This document shows, piece after piece, positions 7,644 through 15,052 of a stretch of DNA of 64,000 nucleotides. The stretch lies in NCBI RefSeq assembly GCF_034120055.1, contig NZ_CP139368.1, positions 868,001 through 932,000 on the forward strand, read 5' to 3'. The stretch comes from Microbacterium rhizosphaerae (lineage in GTDB: Bacteria; Actinomycetota; Actinomycetes; Actinomycetales; Microbacteriaceae). Under the pieces are notes generated by a model. That model made no database searches. It was not told where the DNA came from and was given only the letters and a program-made list of their open reading frames with translations. Positions within the stretch are counted from its first letter, which is position 1; every line of letters starts with the position of its first letter. Both the position numbers and the translations under genes were made by a program.

Positions 7644-8423
7644 TCAGAGGGTGGTCATCCCGCCGTCGACGCAGAAGAGCGCGCCTGTGGCGAACGCCCC
7701 GTCGTCGCTGGCGAGGTAGACCATGATGCCCGCGACGTCGTCGGGGGTTCCGGCACGGCCGATCGGGATGCGGCCGATGATGGCGGCGCGCGACTCGGGA
7801 TCCTCGCTGATCGCCGCCACGAGCGGGGTCTCGGTGTACGCCGGCTGCACGGTGTTGACCCGGATGTTCTTGTCGGCGTAGGCGGCGGCGACGGTGCGTC
7901 CGAGCCCGTGGATGCCGGCCTTCGACGCGCTGTAGGCGGTGAAGTCCTTGCCCTCGCCGTTCACCCCGGTCGGGCTGCCGGTGAGGATGATCGACCCGCC
8001 GCCCGGGCGCGACGCCGCCCCCTCGCCGCCGCGGAGCATCGAGCGCACTGCATGCTTGACCGTCAGGAACGTACCGGTCAGGTTGACGTCGATCGTGCGG
8101 CGCCAGACCTCGAGGTCGAGGTCGGCCGCCGGCGCGTCCTGGCCGAACAGCTGCACCCCGGCGTTCGCCACGACGACGTCGGGCGCCCAGCCGTCGGCCT
8201 CGATCTCGGCGAACGCCGCAGCGACCGCGTCCTCATCGGAGATGTCCATCGTCACCGCCCGGGCGGCGGCGCCGATCTCGGCGGCCGCCTGCGCCGCGCC
8301 CGCGCCGTTGCGGTCGGCGAGGATGACACGCGCACCCTCCCGCGCGAACCTCTTGGCGACCGCGAGCCCGATCCCCAGCGCCGCGCCCGTGATCAGCGCG
8401 GTCTTGCCCTCCAGCTGTCCCAT
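7644..8423 (-). CDS. SDR family oxidoreductase, candidate D-apiose dehydrogenase
   Basis: This 259-residue classical short-chain dehydrogenase has the nucleotide motif TGAALGIG (residues 12-19), the NAG motif near 87-89, catalytic Ser150, and Y164-S-A-S-K168. Asp37 at the end of the second strand (VILADRNG) favours NAD over NADP. It lies 8 bp after apnO. In the described apiose pathway D-apiose is oxidised to the lactone by a Gfo/Idh-type enzyme (ApsD). No such gene is here, so this SDR could do that step. Alternatively it may oxidise a tetritol or act on a different polyol. Substrate assignment is inference from context. Confidence 0.9.
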   Translation of the reverse strand: MGQLEGKTALITGAALGIGLAVAKRFAREGARVILADRNGAGAAQAAAEIGAAARAVTMDISDEDAVAAAFAEIEADGWAPDVVVANAGVQLFGQDAPAADLDLEVWRRTIDVNLTGTFLTVKHAVRSMLRGGEGAASRPGGGSIILTGSPTGVNGEGKDFTAYSASKAGIHGLGRTVAAAYADKNIRVNTVQPAYTETPLVAAISEDPESRAAIIGRIPIGRAGTPDDVAGIMVYLASDDGAFATGALFCVDGGMTTL

Positions 8424-8431
8424 GTCGGTCC

Positions 8432-9328
8432 TCAGCGCTCGATGTGGTCGAGGTGGAGCATCCGCGCGAGGTTCTTGTCGAGCTCGTCGTCGCGGAAGAT
8501 CTTCTTCCAGTCGTCTTTGATGATGCTCTCGCGACCGTAGTCCATCGCGATGAGGCACGCATCGGAGAACGGGTTGTCACCGCGCAGCCCGTTGGCCAGC
8601 GCCACCTGCGTGTGGCCGTACAGCATGCTGCGCGCCGCCGCTTCGGGCACGCCCATGGTGCTCACAGCCTCGCTGAGCGCTTCGTTGAGCAGCGCGCCGA
8701 TCATGCACGCGACGGTCTCGACGAGCGTCGGCTCGAGCTGGGCGAGCTGCTTGATGGTCACGTAGTGGACGTCGAGCACGGGGGCGTAGATCGCGCGGAC
8801 CGTGGCGTCGAGGATGTGCTTCTTGGCCGGGTCGTCGGACTCGATCGCGGCGATCGCATCTTGCGGTGCGGCGATGCCCCCGAACGTGTCGGCGTACTCC
8901 TCGGGAGTCGTGCGCTGCAGGAAGATCGATGGGTGGCACGGGTGCGCCACCGCGCGGATGACGTCCTCCCGGTCGGTGAGCAGGCCCGCGTACGCGGCCG
9001 CCGGGTCGAGCGTGAGCGCGATCGCGCCGGACTTCATCTGCGGCACGAGGTCGGCGGTGACCGACTGCAGCGCGAGGTCCGGCACTGCGAAGACGACGAT
9101 GTCGGCGCCGGCCACGGCTGCCGCCGCATCCGTCAGTCCACGGCCCGCGTCGAGCGTGCGCTCGCGGCCGGCCGGCGAGTTCTCGACGTACGCGACCGTG
9201 TGGTCGGTCCCCGCGAGGTTGTCGGAGACGCGCATCCCCATCTTGCCGCCGGCGCCGATGACGGCGATCCGGTAGCGTCCTGCCACCCCGGTCCCTGAGC
9301 TCGTCGAAGGGTCGGTCGTCATCGTCAT
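8432..9328 (-). CDS. apnO: D-apionate oxidoisomerase (PGDH_C family)
   Basis: This 298-residue protein has an N-terminal NAD-binding motif IAVIGAGGKMG (about residues 21-31) and a C-terminal helical domain of the phosphogluconate-dehydrogenase-like PGDH_C type (AHPCHPSIF, then YAPVLDVHYVTIKQLAQLEP). ApnO enzymes of this family convert D-apionate to 3-oxo-isoapionate. The operon also holds apnL and a decarboxylase candidate, which supports this role. The start overlaps the upstream stop (ATGA); a second in-frame ATG follows at 9322. Residues 6-14 (DPSTSSGTG) are encoded by a palindromic repeat sequence and are probably not structural. Confidence 0.78.
   Translation of the reverse strand: MTMTTDPSTSSGTGVAGRYRIAVIGAGGKMGMRVSDNLAGTDHTVAYVENSPAGRERTLDAGRGLTDAAAAVAGADIVVFAVPDLALQSVTADLVPQMKSGAIALTLDPAAAYAGLLTDREDVIRAVAHPCHPSIFLQRTTPEEYADTFGGIAAPQDAIAAIESDDPAKKHILDATVRAIYAPVLDVHYVTIKQLAQLEPTLVETVACMIGALLNEALSEAVSTMGVPEAAARSMLYGHTQVALANGLRGDNPFSDACLIAMDYGRESIIKDDWKKIFRDDELDKNLARMLHLDHIER
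9292..9311. repeat. REP-like palindromic repeat inside the apnO start
   Basis: The 20-bp stretch begins TCCCTGAGC and ends TCGAAGGG, so its CCCT and AGGG ends are complementary. It encodes DPSTSSGT at the apnO N-terminus. I recognise it as a short repeat dispersed in Microbacteriaceae genomes, often in gaps between genes. Here it has been taken into a coding sequence. The same core (GAGC-TGTCGA) recurs as an 18-bp tandem repeat at 16123-16230. Confidence 0.55.
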
Positions 9329-10119
9329 GTCGTGCTCCTCAGGTATTCGAGAGTGGTGCGGGTCCAGTCCCGCTCGGTTCGGATGGTGGTCTCGGGGTCG
9401 CCCTGCCAGCTCAGCCAGTGCTCGACGACCTCGTCGATCTCGCGCTCGCGCGGGCGGACGGTGCTCAGCAGATGCGGGTAGTCGTGCAGGCCGGTGCCCA
9501 TCGGGGCGCCGCCGTAGGTGAAGCCGACCCAGCCGGGCCGGCGGGCGAAGGCGAAGTCCTTCACATGGACGTTCTTCACGTACGCAGCGGTGGCCTCGAC
9601 GCAGTCGCGCGGCCGCTCGAGTTCGGCGACGACGTTGGCCGGATCGAGGCAGACGCCGAGATGCTCGCTGCCGATGCGCTCGACGAAGGCGACGAGGTCG
9701 GCAGTCGCGACCTGCTCGTAGGTCTCGAGGGCGAGGGTGACACCGGATGCCTCGTACGCCGGCAGCGCTGCGCGCACCCAGACGTCCGCCTGGGCGTGGG
9801 AGGGCCGCGAGTCCGGCCCGTGCAGCATGCTCCGCACGAGCGTCGCACCGAAGACGCCGGCGAGGTCGAGGAACCGCCCGAGCCGCTCGGGCTCGAGGCC
9901 CTTCGTGCCGAGCTGGATGCGGAGGCCGAGGTCGCGCGCGGCGGCCGCGGCGTCCTCGAGCTCGGCGGCGCTCACCGTCTCGAGGGGCGCGTAGTCGCAG
10001 ATCTGGAACAGCTCGACGCCGAGCTCCCTCGTCGCCTCGAAGGCGCCCACGAGCGAGAGCGGCTCGGGAACGAGGTCCGAGTGCTGCCAGAAGAACGCGT
10101 ACGTGCCGAGCCCGATCAT
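9325..10119 (-). CDS. oiaC: TIM-barrel (AP_endonuc_2) protein, 3-oxo-isoapionate decarboxylase candidate
   Basis: This 264-residue protein has the xylose-isomerase-like TIM-barrel of sugar isomerases/epimerases. Likely metal ligands are in LALETYEQ (Glu), CLDPANV (Asp) and VHVKDFAF (His). In the published apionate pathway, OiaC of this fold decarboxylates 3-oxo-isoapionate to L-erythrulose. The enzymes encoded around it (apnL and apnO before that step; erythrulose kinase and isomerases after it) leave exactly this step to be filled. It overlaps the TIM-like gene and apnO by 4 bp each, so stoichiometric expression is expected. The symbol rests mainly on context; an isomerase role is the alternative. 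Confidence 0.65.
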   Translation of the reverse strand: MIGLGTYAFFWQHSDLVPEPLSLVGAFEATRELGVELFQICDYAPLETVSAAELEDAAAAARDLGLRIQLGTKGLEPERLGRFLDLAGVFGATLVRSMLHGPDSRPSHAQADVWVRAALPAYEASGVTLALETYEQVATADLVAFVERIGSEHLGVCLDPANVVAELERPRDCVEATAAYVKNVHVKDFAFARRPGWVGFTYGGAPMGTGLHDYPHLLSTVRPREREIDEVVEHWLSWQGDPETTIRTERDWTRTTLEYLRSTT

Positions 10120-10940
10120 GCGCGGCTCTCCTGCACGCGTTTCGTCGCGTCGCTGCGCTCTTCGCTCGACGACCGGGAAGATCCGGGCTCGCGCGCAACA
10201 GCCTCGGCCTCATCGAGCACCGAGAGCAAGGCCTCGACGTCGTGCGCGGAGCGGCCGAGGAACAGCCCATCCACCGCCTCCCCGAGTTCCGCGAGCAGAC
10301 CCGGACCCGCCGAACCGCCGTAGATCACGACGCTGCTCGCACGATCCGGCAGAGCCAGAGTCGCGCGCACAGCCCGCGCGACGGCGACGATGTGCTCGAC
10401 GGGCGCCGGCGCCGGCGCTCCGATCGCCCACACCGGCTCGTACGCGACGATGATCGGCCCGGCCGGCGCGTCGGCGAGGTCCGCCTCGAGCTGCGCGACC
10501 GTCGCGGCCGCGGCATCCGTCGGCGCCAGAGGCTCGGACTCGCCCACGCACAGCACCGGAGTCACCCCGTGCCGCAGAGCCATCGCCGTCTTGGCCGCGA
10601 TGACCTCGTCGGTCTCGCCGAACAGCCGCCGCCGCTCCGCGTGCCCGATCTCGGCGACGGCGACGCCGACCTCGGCGAGCTCGGGTGCCGTCACCTCGCC
10701 GGTGTAGGCGCCGGGTTCGTACTCCGACACATCCTGCGCGCCGACGAGCACCGCCGTGCCCGCGAACGCCTCGAGCGCCGCGGGGATCTGCAGGTAGGTG
10801 GGGATGACGAAGAACCGCACGGCTCCCGAGGCCACGGCCGGGTGCGCGGCGGCGCGACGGGCGACGTCGAGGAACCACGCCGCCGCGCGCTCGTGCCCGA
10901 AGTACGTCTTCAGGCTCACGCCGACCGTGACCTGGGGCAT
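10116..10940 (-). CDS. lerI: Triosephosphate-isomerase-like L-erythrulose-1-phosphate isomerase
   Basis: This 274-residue TIM homologue keeps the catalytic residues: Lys11 (VSLKTYFGH, where true TIM has the NWK motif), His100 (EIGHAERR) and Glu168 (AYEPVW), plus the phosphate loop GGSAGPG. The SLKTYFG start is the version seen in L-erythrulose-1-phosphate isomerases of erythritol/threitol pathways rather than glycolytic TpiA. It would turn L-erythrulose 1-phosphate into D-erythrulose 4-phosphate. The last ~25 residues (AREPGSSRSSSEERSDATKR and on) are encoded by a repeat and are probably an unstructured tail. Start at ATG 10940, overlapping the rpiB-like stop by one base. Confidence 0.78.
   Translation of the reverse strand: MPQVTVGVSLKTYFGHERAAAWFLDVARRAAAHPAVASGAVRFFVIPTYLQIPAALEAFAGTAVLVGAQDVSEYEPGAYTGEVTAPELAEVGVAVAEIGHAERRRLFGETDEVIAAKTAMALRHGVTPVLCVGESEPLAPTDAAAATVAQLEADLADAPAGPIIVAYEPVWAIGAPAPAPVEHIVAVARAVRATLALPDRASSVVIYGGSAGPGLLAELGEAVDGLFLGRSAHDVEALLSVLDEAEAVAREPGSSRSSSEERSDATKRVQESRA
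10138..10176. repeat. REP-like repeat inside the lerI 3' end
   Basis: The stretch begins CGTTTCGTCGCG, contains CTGCGCTC and ends CGACGACCGGG. This is the pattern of a palindromic repeat that I recognise from Microbacteriaceae intergenic regions. Here it is read as the C-terminal tail of the isomerase, rich in Ser, Glu and Arg. It shows repeat invasion of a gene end without loss of the frame. Confidence 0.5.
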
Positions 10941-11410
10941 CAGCAGGAGCCTGTGGTCTCGTACTCGTCGATGACGGCCACCTTCTGTGCCGAGGCCGAC
11001 GAGGTGTCGAAGCGGTAGGTGAGCCACTCGCGCACGAGGCGGCGGGCGAGCTCGATGCCCACGACGCGCTGGCCCATCGTGAGCACCTGGGCGTTGTTCG
11101 ACACCACGCCGCGCTCGACGGAGAACGAGTCGTGCGCGGTGACGGCGCGGATGCCGGGCACCTTGTTCGCCGCGATCGCGACGCCGAGACCGGTGCCGCA
11201 GATGAGCAGCGCGCGGTCGGCGTCGCCGCCGGCGACGCGCTGCGCGGCCTCGATGGCGACCTTCGGGTAGGGCGTGTGACCGTCCGCGTCCACGCCCACG
11301 TCGACGACGGATGCGACGCCGGGATCGCCCTCGAGGTCGCGCTTGAGGATCTCCTTGTAGTCGAATCCGGCGTCGTCGGCGCCGATGACGATGCGCAGGG
11401 CGTCAGCCAT
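10940..11410 (-). CDS. derI: RpiB-like D-erythrulose-4-phosphate isomerase
   Basis: This 156-residue RpiB/LacAB-family isomerase has the N-terminal [14 protein letters not shown] (Asp12/Asp13 at the active site), the catalytic Cys71 in [13 protein letters not shown], and [20 protein letters not shown]. In threitol/erythritol pathways such proteins convert D-erythrulose 4-phosphate to D-erythrose 4-phosphate. Its place between the erythrulose kinase (8-bp overlap) and the TIM-like isomerase supports that role over ribose-5-phosphate isomerase. The product feeds the pentose-phosphate and shikimate pathways. Confidence 0.78.
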   Translation of the reverse strand: MADALRIVIGADDAGFDYKEILKRDLEGDPGVASVVDVGVDADGHTPYPKVAIEAAQRVAGGDADRALLICGTGLGVAIAANKVPGIRAVTAHDSFSVERGVVSNNAQVLTMGQRVVGIELARRLVREWLTYRFDTSSASAQKVAVIDEYETTGSC

Positions 11411-13163
11411 GTGCGTGCTCCTTCTGTGAGGCGGAGGCTGCGAGCGTCTCGCCCACAGCGGTCGCGATGAGCGCGAGCGAGATCGCGCCCGGGTCGGGAG
11501 TGCCCACGCTGTTCTGGCCGTGCGTGCGGGCACGGCCCATACGGGGCAGGAGGTCTGCGGTGGCGGCGGCCGCGCGGGTCGCCGCATCGGCCGCCGTGCG
11601 CCAGGCGTCGACGAGTCCGGCGCCCGCCTCGATCGCCCGGGTGAGCGTCGCGCTGAACGGCACGAGCGCATCCACGAGGGTCTTGTCGCCGACCTCGGCC
11701 TTGCCGTAGTCGGTGACGCCGCGGGAGGCGGCCGCCACGCCCGCGGCCACCGACGCGGCGTCGGGACGGCCCTGGTCGCCGAGCCTGCTCGCGACCGCGG
11801 CGAGGATGACGCCCCACAGCGCCCCCGAGGTGCCGCCGGCCTTGTCGCTCCACGCATCCGCCGCCCGTTCGAGAGTGGTCTGCGCGCCCGCTCCCGCCTC
11901 CACCGCGGCGATCGCGGCAGCCAGGGCGGCGTGCGATCCACGCTGCATGCCGATGCCGTGGTCGCCGTCGCCGGCGACCGCGTCGATCCGGCCGAGCTCC
12001 TCCACGTGCTCGTCGACGGTGTCCACGAGCGTGTGCACCGCGGCGAGCACGGTCTGCGCGACGGACCGCGAGGCCTCGTCGCCCGGCTCGACGGTCTCGA
12101 CGACGGATGCGATGGCAGCGGCATCCGCGCGCTCCTGGGGAGCGACGGACCCGCGGCGGTAGGCGGGGGTGTCCACGGCGGTCTGCCACAGCGTCTCGAG
12201 CTCGTCGTCCTCTTCCGCACTCCCGAGCCAGAACAGGGTGAGCGAGACGCCGGCCATGTCGAAGCTCGTGCAGTACTCGCCGACGTGAGGGTCGACGATG
12301 TCGATCCCGGCGTCCGTCAGCAGCTGCGCCACGCGGCGGTAGACGACGAAGAGCTCCTCGTACTTCAGCGAGCCGAGACCGTTGAGCACCGGCACGACCC
12401 GGGCGGCTTCGACCTCGATCCCGTCCGGCACCTCCGTGAGCAGCTTCTGCACGAGCAGCTCGGCGAGGCCGTCGGCGGAGGGGATGTCGCTCTCGGCGAT
12501 GCCGGGCTCCCCATGGATGCCGAGCCCGATCGCCATCCGTCCCTCGGGTACCGAGAACAGCGGCTGCGCGGCGCCCGGCAGTGTGCAGCCGGTGAAGGCG
12601 ACGCCGAACGACCGGGTGCGCTCATTGGCGAGCCGGCCGATCCGGGCGACCTCGCCGAGGTCGTACCCGGCCTCGGCGGCCGCGGCGACGGCACGGAACA
12701 CGGTGAGGTCGCCGGCGATGCCGCGGCGCTTGTGCTTCTCGTCCCGGGTCGCGCTGAAGACGTCGTCGGTGACGGTGACCGTCTCGCACGCGACGCCCTC
12801 GGCCCTCAGGCGCTCCTGCGCCGCGTCGAAGTTCAGCACGTCGCCGGCGTAGTTGCCGTAGGTGAAGAAGACGCCGCCGCCGTTGTCCGCGGCCTTCGCG
12901 ACCGCGTAGACCTGCTGGGCCGACGGTGAGGCGAAGAGGTTGCCCATGGCCGCGGCGTGTGCGAGCCCCGGGCCGACGAGTCCGCCGAACGCGGGGTAGT
13001 GGCCGGAGCCGCCTCCGATGACGATCGCGACCTGCCCCGCGGGGGAGGTCGTCGACCGCGCGACGCCGCCCGGCACCCGGCGCACGTACCGCTCGTTCGC
13101 GGCGACGAATCCGTCGATCATCTCGTCGGCGAAGTCCGCCGGCTCATTCCAGAGCCGGGTCAT
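11403..13163 (-). CDS. lerK: Dihydroxyacetone-kinase family L-erythrulose kinase (DhaK-DhaL fusion)
   Basis: This 586-residue protein joins a DhaK domain (about 1-330; [12 protein letters not shown] and GLGIHGEPG with His217 that binds the ketose covalently) to a DhaL ATP-binding domain (about 375-580; [12 protein letters not shown]). Such ATP-dependent single-chain kinases phosphorylate dihydroxyacetone or erythrulose. In this operon L-erythrulose, released by the decarboxylase, is the likely substrate. It is the first long gene of the operon. Its ATG overlaps the stop of a 16-codon upstream ORF that has the only good ribosome-binding site, so it is probably coupled to that ORF. Confidence 0.82.
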   Translation of the reverse strand: MTRLWNEPADFADEMIDGFVAANERYVRRVPGGVARSTTSPAGQVAIVIGGGSGHYPAFGGLVGPGLAHAAAMGNLFASPSAQQVYAVAKAADNGGGVFFTYGNYAGDVLNFDAAQERLRAEGVACETVTVTDDVFSATRDEKHKRRGIAGDLTVFRAVAAAAEAGYDLGEVARIGRLANERTRSFGVAFTGCTLPGAAQPLFSVPEGRMAIGLGIHGEPGIAESDIPSADGLAELLVQKLLTEVPDGIEVEAARVVPVLNGLGSLKYEELFVVYRRVAQLLTDAGIDIVDPHVGEYCTSFDMAGVSLTLFWLGSAEEDDELETLWQTAVDTPAYRRGSVAPQERADAAAIASVVETVEPGDEASRSVAQTVLAAVHTLVDTVDEHVEELGRIDAVAGDGDHGIGMQRGSHAALAAAIAAVEAGAGAQTTLERAADAWSDKAGGTSGALWGVILAAVASRLGDQGRPDAASVAAGVAAASRGVTDYGKAEVGDKTLVDALVPFSATLTRAIEAGAGLVDAWRTAADAATRAAAATADLLPRMGRARTHGQNSVGTPDPGAISLALIATAVGETLAASASQKEHAHG

Positions 13164-13210
13164 CGGATGCCGCCGCTCGGGGTTTCGGCGGGGTGTGCGG
13201 TGCGGTCCAC
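13160..13210 (-). CDS. 16-codon leader ORF coupled to the erythrulose kinase
   Basis: On the minus strand a good AGGAG lies five bases before GTG 13210. It opens the peptide [16 protein letters not shown], whose TGA overlaps the kinase ATG as ATGA. The kinase ATG itself has no clear Shine-Dalgarno. The arrangement suggests translation starts at the mini-ORF and re-initiates at the kinase. The peptide has no recognisable function, and the ORF could alternatively be chance with the kinase starting unaided. Confidence 0.5.
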   Translation of the reverse strand: MDRTAHPAETPSGGIR

Positions 13211-13250
13211 GGTGACTCCTGATGCTTCGGCGCGAGAGTGTCGCTCGTCC

Positions 13251-13299
13251 GATTCTGGCAAACCGGTTGACCAAATGCAATAACCGGTTGACCAGAATC
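13251..13299. promoter_or_regulatory. GntR operator and apiose-operon promoter (49-bp palindromic region)
   Basis: Outer arms GATTCTGG (13251-13258) and CCAGAATC (13292-13299) enclose two AACCGGTT cores (at 13261 and 13282), 21 bp apart, i.e. two helical turns. AACCGGTTGACCA is also directly repeated. On the minus strand TTGCAT and CAGAAT (13275-13280 and 13252-13257) are 17 bp apart and form a good promoter for the kinase operon, with one core inside the spacer. The divergent GntR protein is the obvious ligand-responsive repressor. Confidence 0.75.
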
Positions 13300-13336
13300 T
13301 CTCCCTGTGCGGCGGATGCACGGCTACCCTGTTCGC

Positions 13337-14116
13337 ATGCCCGCCTACCCCGACGACCGCTCGGCCGAGATCACGGCCGCCCTCGGCGCGCTGCCCTCCG
13401 GCACGCCGGTGTCCGAGGTGGCGCGTCGTCTCATGGACCTCTTCACGAGCGGCGAGCTCGATCCGGGCACCCGGCTTCCCCCCGAGCGTCAGCTCGCCGC
13501 GACCCTGGGCGTCGGCCGCTCCGCCGTCCGCGAGGCTCTCGCTGCGCTCGAGATCCTGGGCATCGTCGACGTGCGACCCGGCTCGGGCACCTACCTGCGC
13601 GGCACGGCGAGCGAGCTCCTGCCCCAGACGCTGCGCTGGGGCCTGCTGATCGGGCAGAAGAACACGGCGGAGCTGCTGGAGCTGCGCTCCGGACTCGAGA
13701 TCTACGTCGCGCGGCTCGCGGCGGGCCGGGCGGCGGCATCCGATCTGCGCGCGCTGTCCGCCTCACTCGAGCGGATGCGGGCCACCGCTGCGGAGCTGAA
13801 GGCCTTCGCCCGTGCCGACCTCGACTTCCACAATGCGCTCGCGGTCGCGGCCGGCAACGACACCCTCGTCGACCTGCTGCACGTCGTGCGGTCGCTGCTG
13901 CAGGTATACGCGGACCGCGCGGTGCACGACGAGCTCGAGGCGCGCACCGCGATCGCCGAGCACGCGACGGTCTTCGACGCCGTTCAGAGCGGCAACGAGG
14001 ATGCCGCCGCCTCGGCGATGGCGGTGCACATGGCGACCGCATCCTCCCGTCTGGCCGCCGCATCCGGCGCCTCCGAGGTCCCGGCGTCCGAGCCGGTGCC
14101 CACGGTGGGCGCTTAG
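13337..14116 (+). CDS. GntR family transcriptional regulator, FCD subfamily
   Basis: This is a 259-residue regulator: N-terminal winged helix (about 25-90; LDPGTRLPPERQLAATLGVG, VDVRPGSGTYLRG) and C-terminal FCD helical effector domain (about 105-240; ELRSGLEIYVARLAA, DLDFHNALAVAAGN). It is divergent from the apiose/erythrulose operon and next to a 49-bp palindromic operator. The ATG at 13337 is chosen because TACCCT lies exactly six bases upstream (leaderless start); an in-frame GTG at 13307 would add ten residues with no such support. The effector is probably a pathway intermediate such as D-apionate or L-erythrulose (inference). Confidence 0.88.
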   Translation: MPAYPDDRSAEITAALGALPSGTPVSEVARRLMDLFTSGELDPGTRLPPERQLAATLGVGRSAVREALAALEILGIVDVRPGSGTYLRGTASELLPQTLRWGLLIGQKNTAELLELRSGLEIYVARLAAGRAAASDLRALSASLERMRATAAELKAFARADLDFHNALAVAAGNDTLVDLLHVVRSLLQVYADRAVHDELEARTAIAEHATVFDAVQSGNEDAAASAMAVHMATASSRLAAASGASEVPASEPVPTVGA

Positions 14117-14148
14117 GCGACGAAGGGCGCAGCCGATACGCTGACCCC

Positions 14149-15033
14149 ATGCCCACCTCCGGCGATGCAGGTCCGCTGGCCGTCGAACGCTCGTTCACCG
14201 ATGCGCACGACATCCAGATCGTCTTCGATGCATATGCCCCGCAGACCACCGCGCGCGGGGTCGTCCAGCTGCTGCACGGAGTGGGGGAGCACGCCCGCCG
14301 CTATGCGGCCCTCATCTCCGCACTGACAGCGGCCGGCTTCGCCGTCTACGCCGACGATCATCGCGGCCACGGCCGCACCGGCATGGGCCACCACGGCGAG
14401 GCCGCCAAGCTGGGGCAGCTCGGCCCCGGCGGCCATCGCGCCGCCGTCGACGCGGTGTGGCTGTTCACGCAGCTGATCGCCGCCGAGAACACCGGGCTGC
14501 CGCTCATCCTCCTCGGGCACTCGTGGGGATCGTTCCTCGCGCAGAAGCTCGTCAACGCGCACCCGGACGCCTATGACGGACTCATCCTGTCCGGGTCGTC
14601 CCTTCTGTGGCCCGGCGCCCTGAACGCGGGCGATCTCAACAAGCCCTGGCGGGGGAAGGATGCCACGGGCCTGGAATGGCTCGCGACCGACCCGGCCGTT
14701 GCCGCCGAGTTCGCCGCCGATCCGCTCACGACCGACAAGCCGCTCGCCCAGCTCTTCGGCATCGTCGAGGCCGCGCGCCTGTACGGCAAGCCTCGCAAGA
14801 ACCTCGGCCGTGACATCCCGACACTCCTCATGGTGGGCGGCGAGGACACGGTGGGAGGCCCGCGCAGCGTGCATATGCTCGCCGATGCATACCGCTCGCG
14901 CTCCGGCTTCAGGGATGTGACGACCCTCGTCTACCCCGGTGACCGGCACGAGATCTTCAACGAGAAGGACCAGGCCGAGGTGCGCGCCGACCTTCTGGCA
15001 TGGCTCGACAAGCACTACCCCTCGCGCGACTGA
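14149..15033 (+). CDS. Alpha/beta hydrolase, monoacylglycerol-lipase-like
   Basis: This 294-residue protein has the serine-hydrolase fold: oxyanion region LLHGVGEHARRY, nucleophile Ser125 in GHSWGS, then late Asp in MVGGEDTVGG and His in YPGDRHEIFNE. The HGxGEH and DHRGHGRT motifs are typical of monoacylglycerol lipases/lysophospholipases. No signal peptide, so cytoplasmic. TACGCT six bases before the ATG indicates a leaderless transcript. It is followed 19 bp later by the lipoate-ligase-like gene, which has its own leaderless promoter. Confidence 0.85.
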   Translation: MPTSGDAGPLAVERSFTDAHDIQIVFDAYAPQTTARGVVQLLHGVGEHARRYAALISALTAAGFAVYADDHRGHGRTGMGHHGEAAKLGQLGPGGHRAAVDAVWLFTQLIAAENTGLPLILLGHSWGSFLAQKLVNAHPDAYDGLILSGSSLLWPGALNAGDLNKPWRGKDATGLEWLATDPAVAAEFAADPLTTDKPLAQLFGIVEAARLYGKPRKNLGRDIPTLLMVGGEDTVGGPRSVHMLADAYRSRSGFRDVTTLVYPGDRHEIFNEKDQAEVRADLLAWLDKHYPSRD

Positions 15034-15052
15034 CGACCCGTACGCTGGGATG

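Noticed and set aside
10116..10940. Glycolytic triosephosphate isomerase (tpiA)
   Set aside because: The start has SLKTYFGH rather than the NWKMN-type motif and the gene is embedded in an erythrulose pathway operon, although catalytic Lys, His and Glu are the same.
13307..13336. Longer GntR start at GTG 13307
   Set aside because: The TACCCT box six bases before ATG 13337 lies inside the extension, so the mRNA probably starts at 13337.
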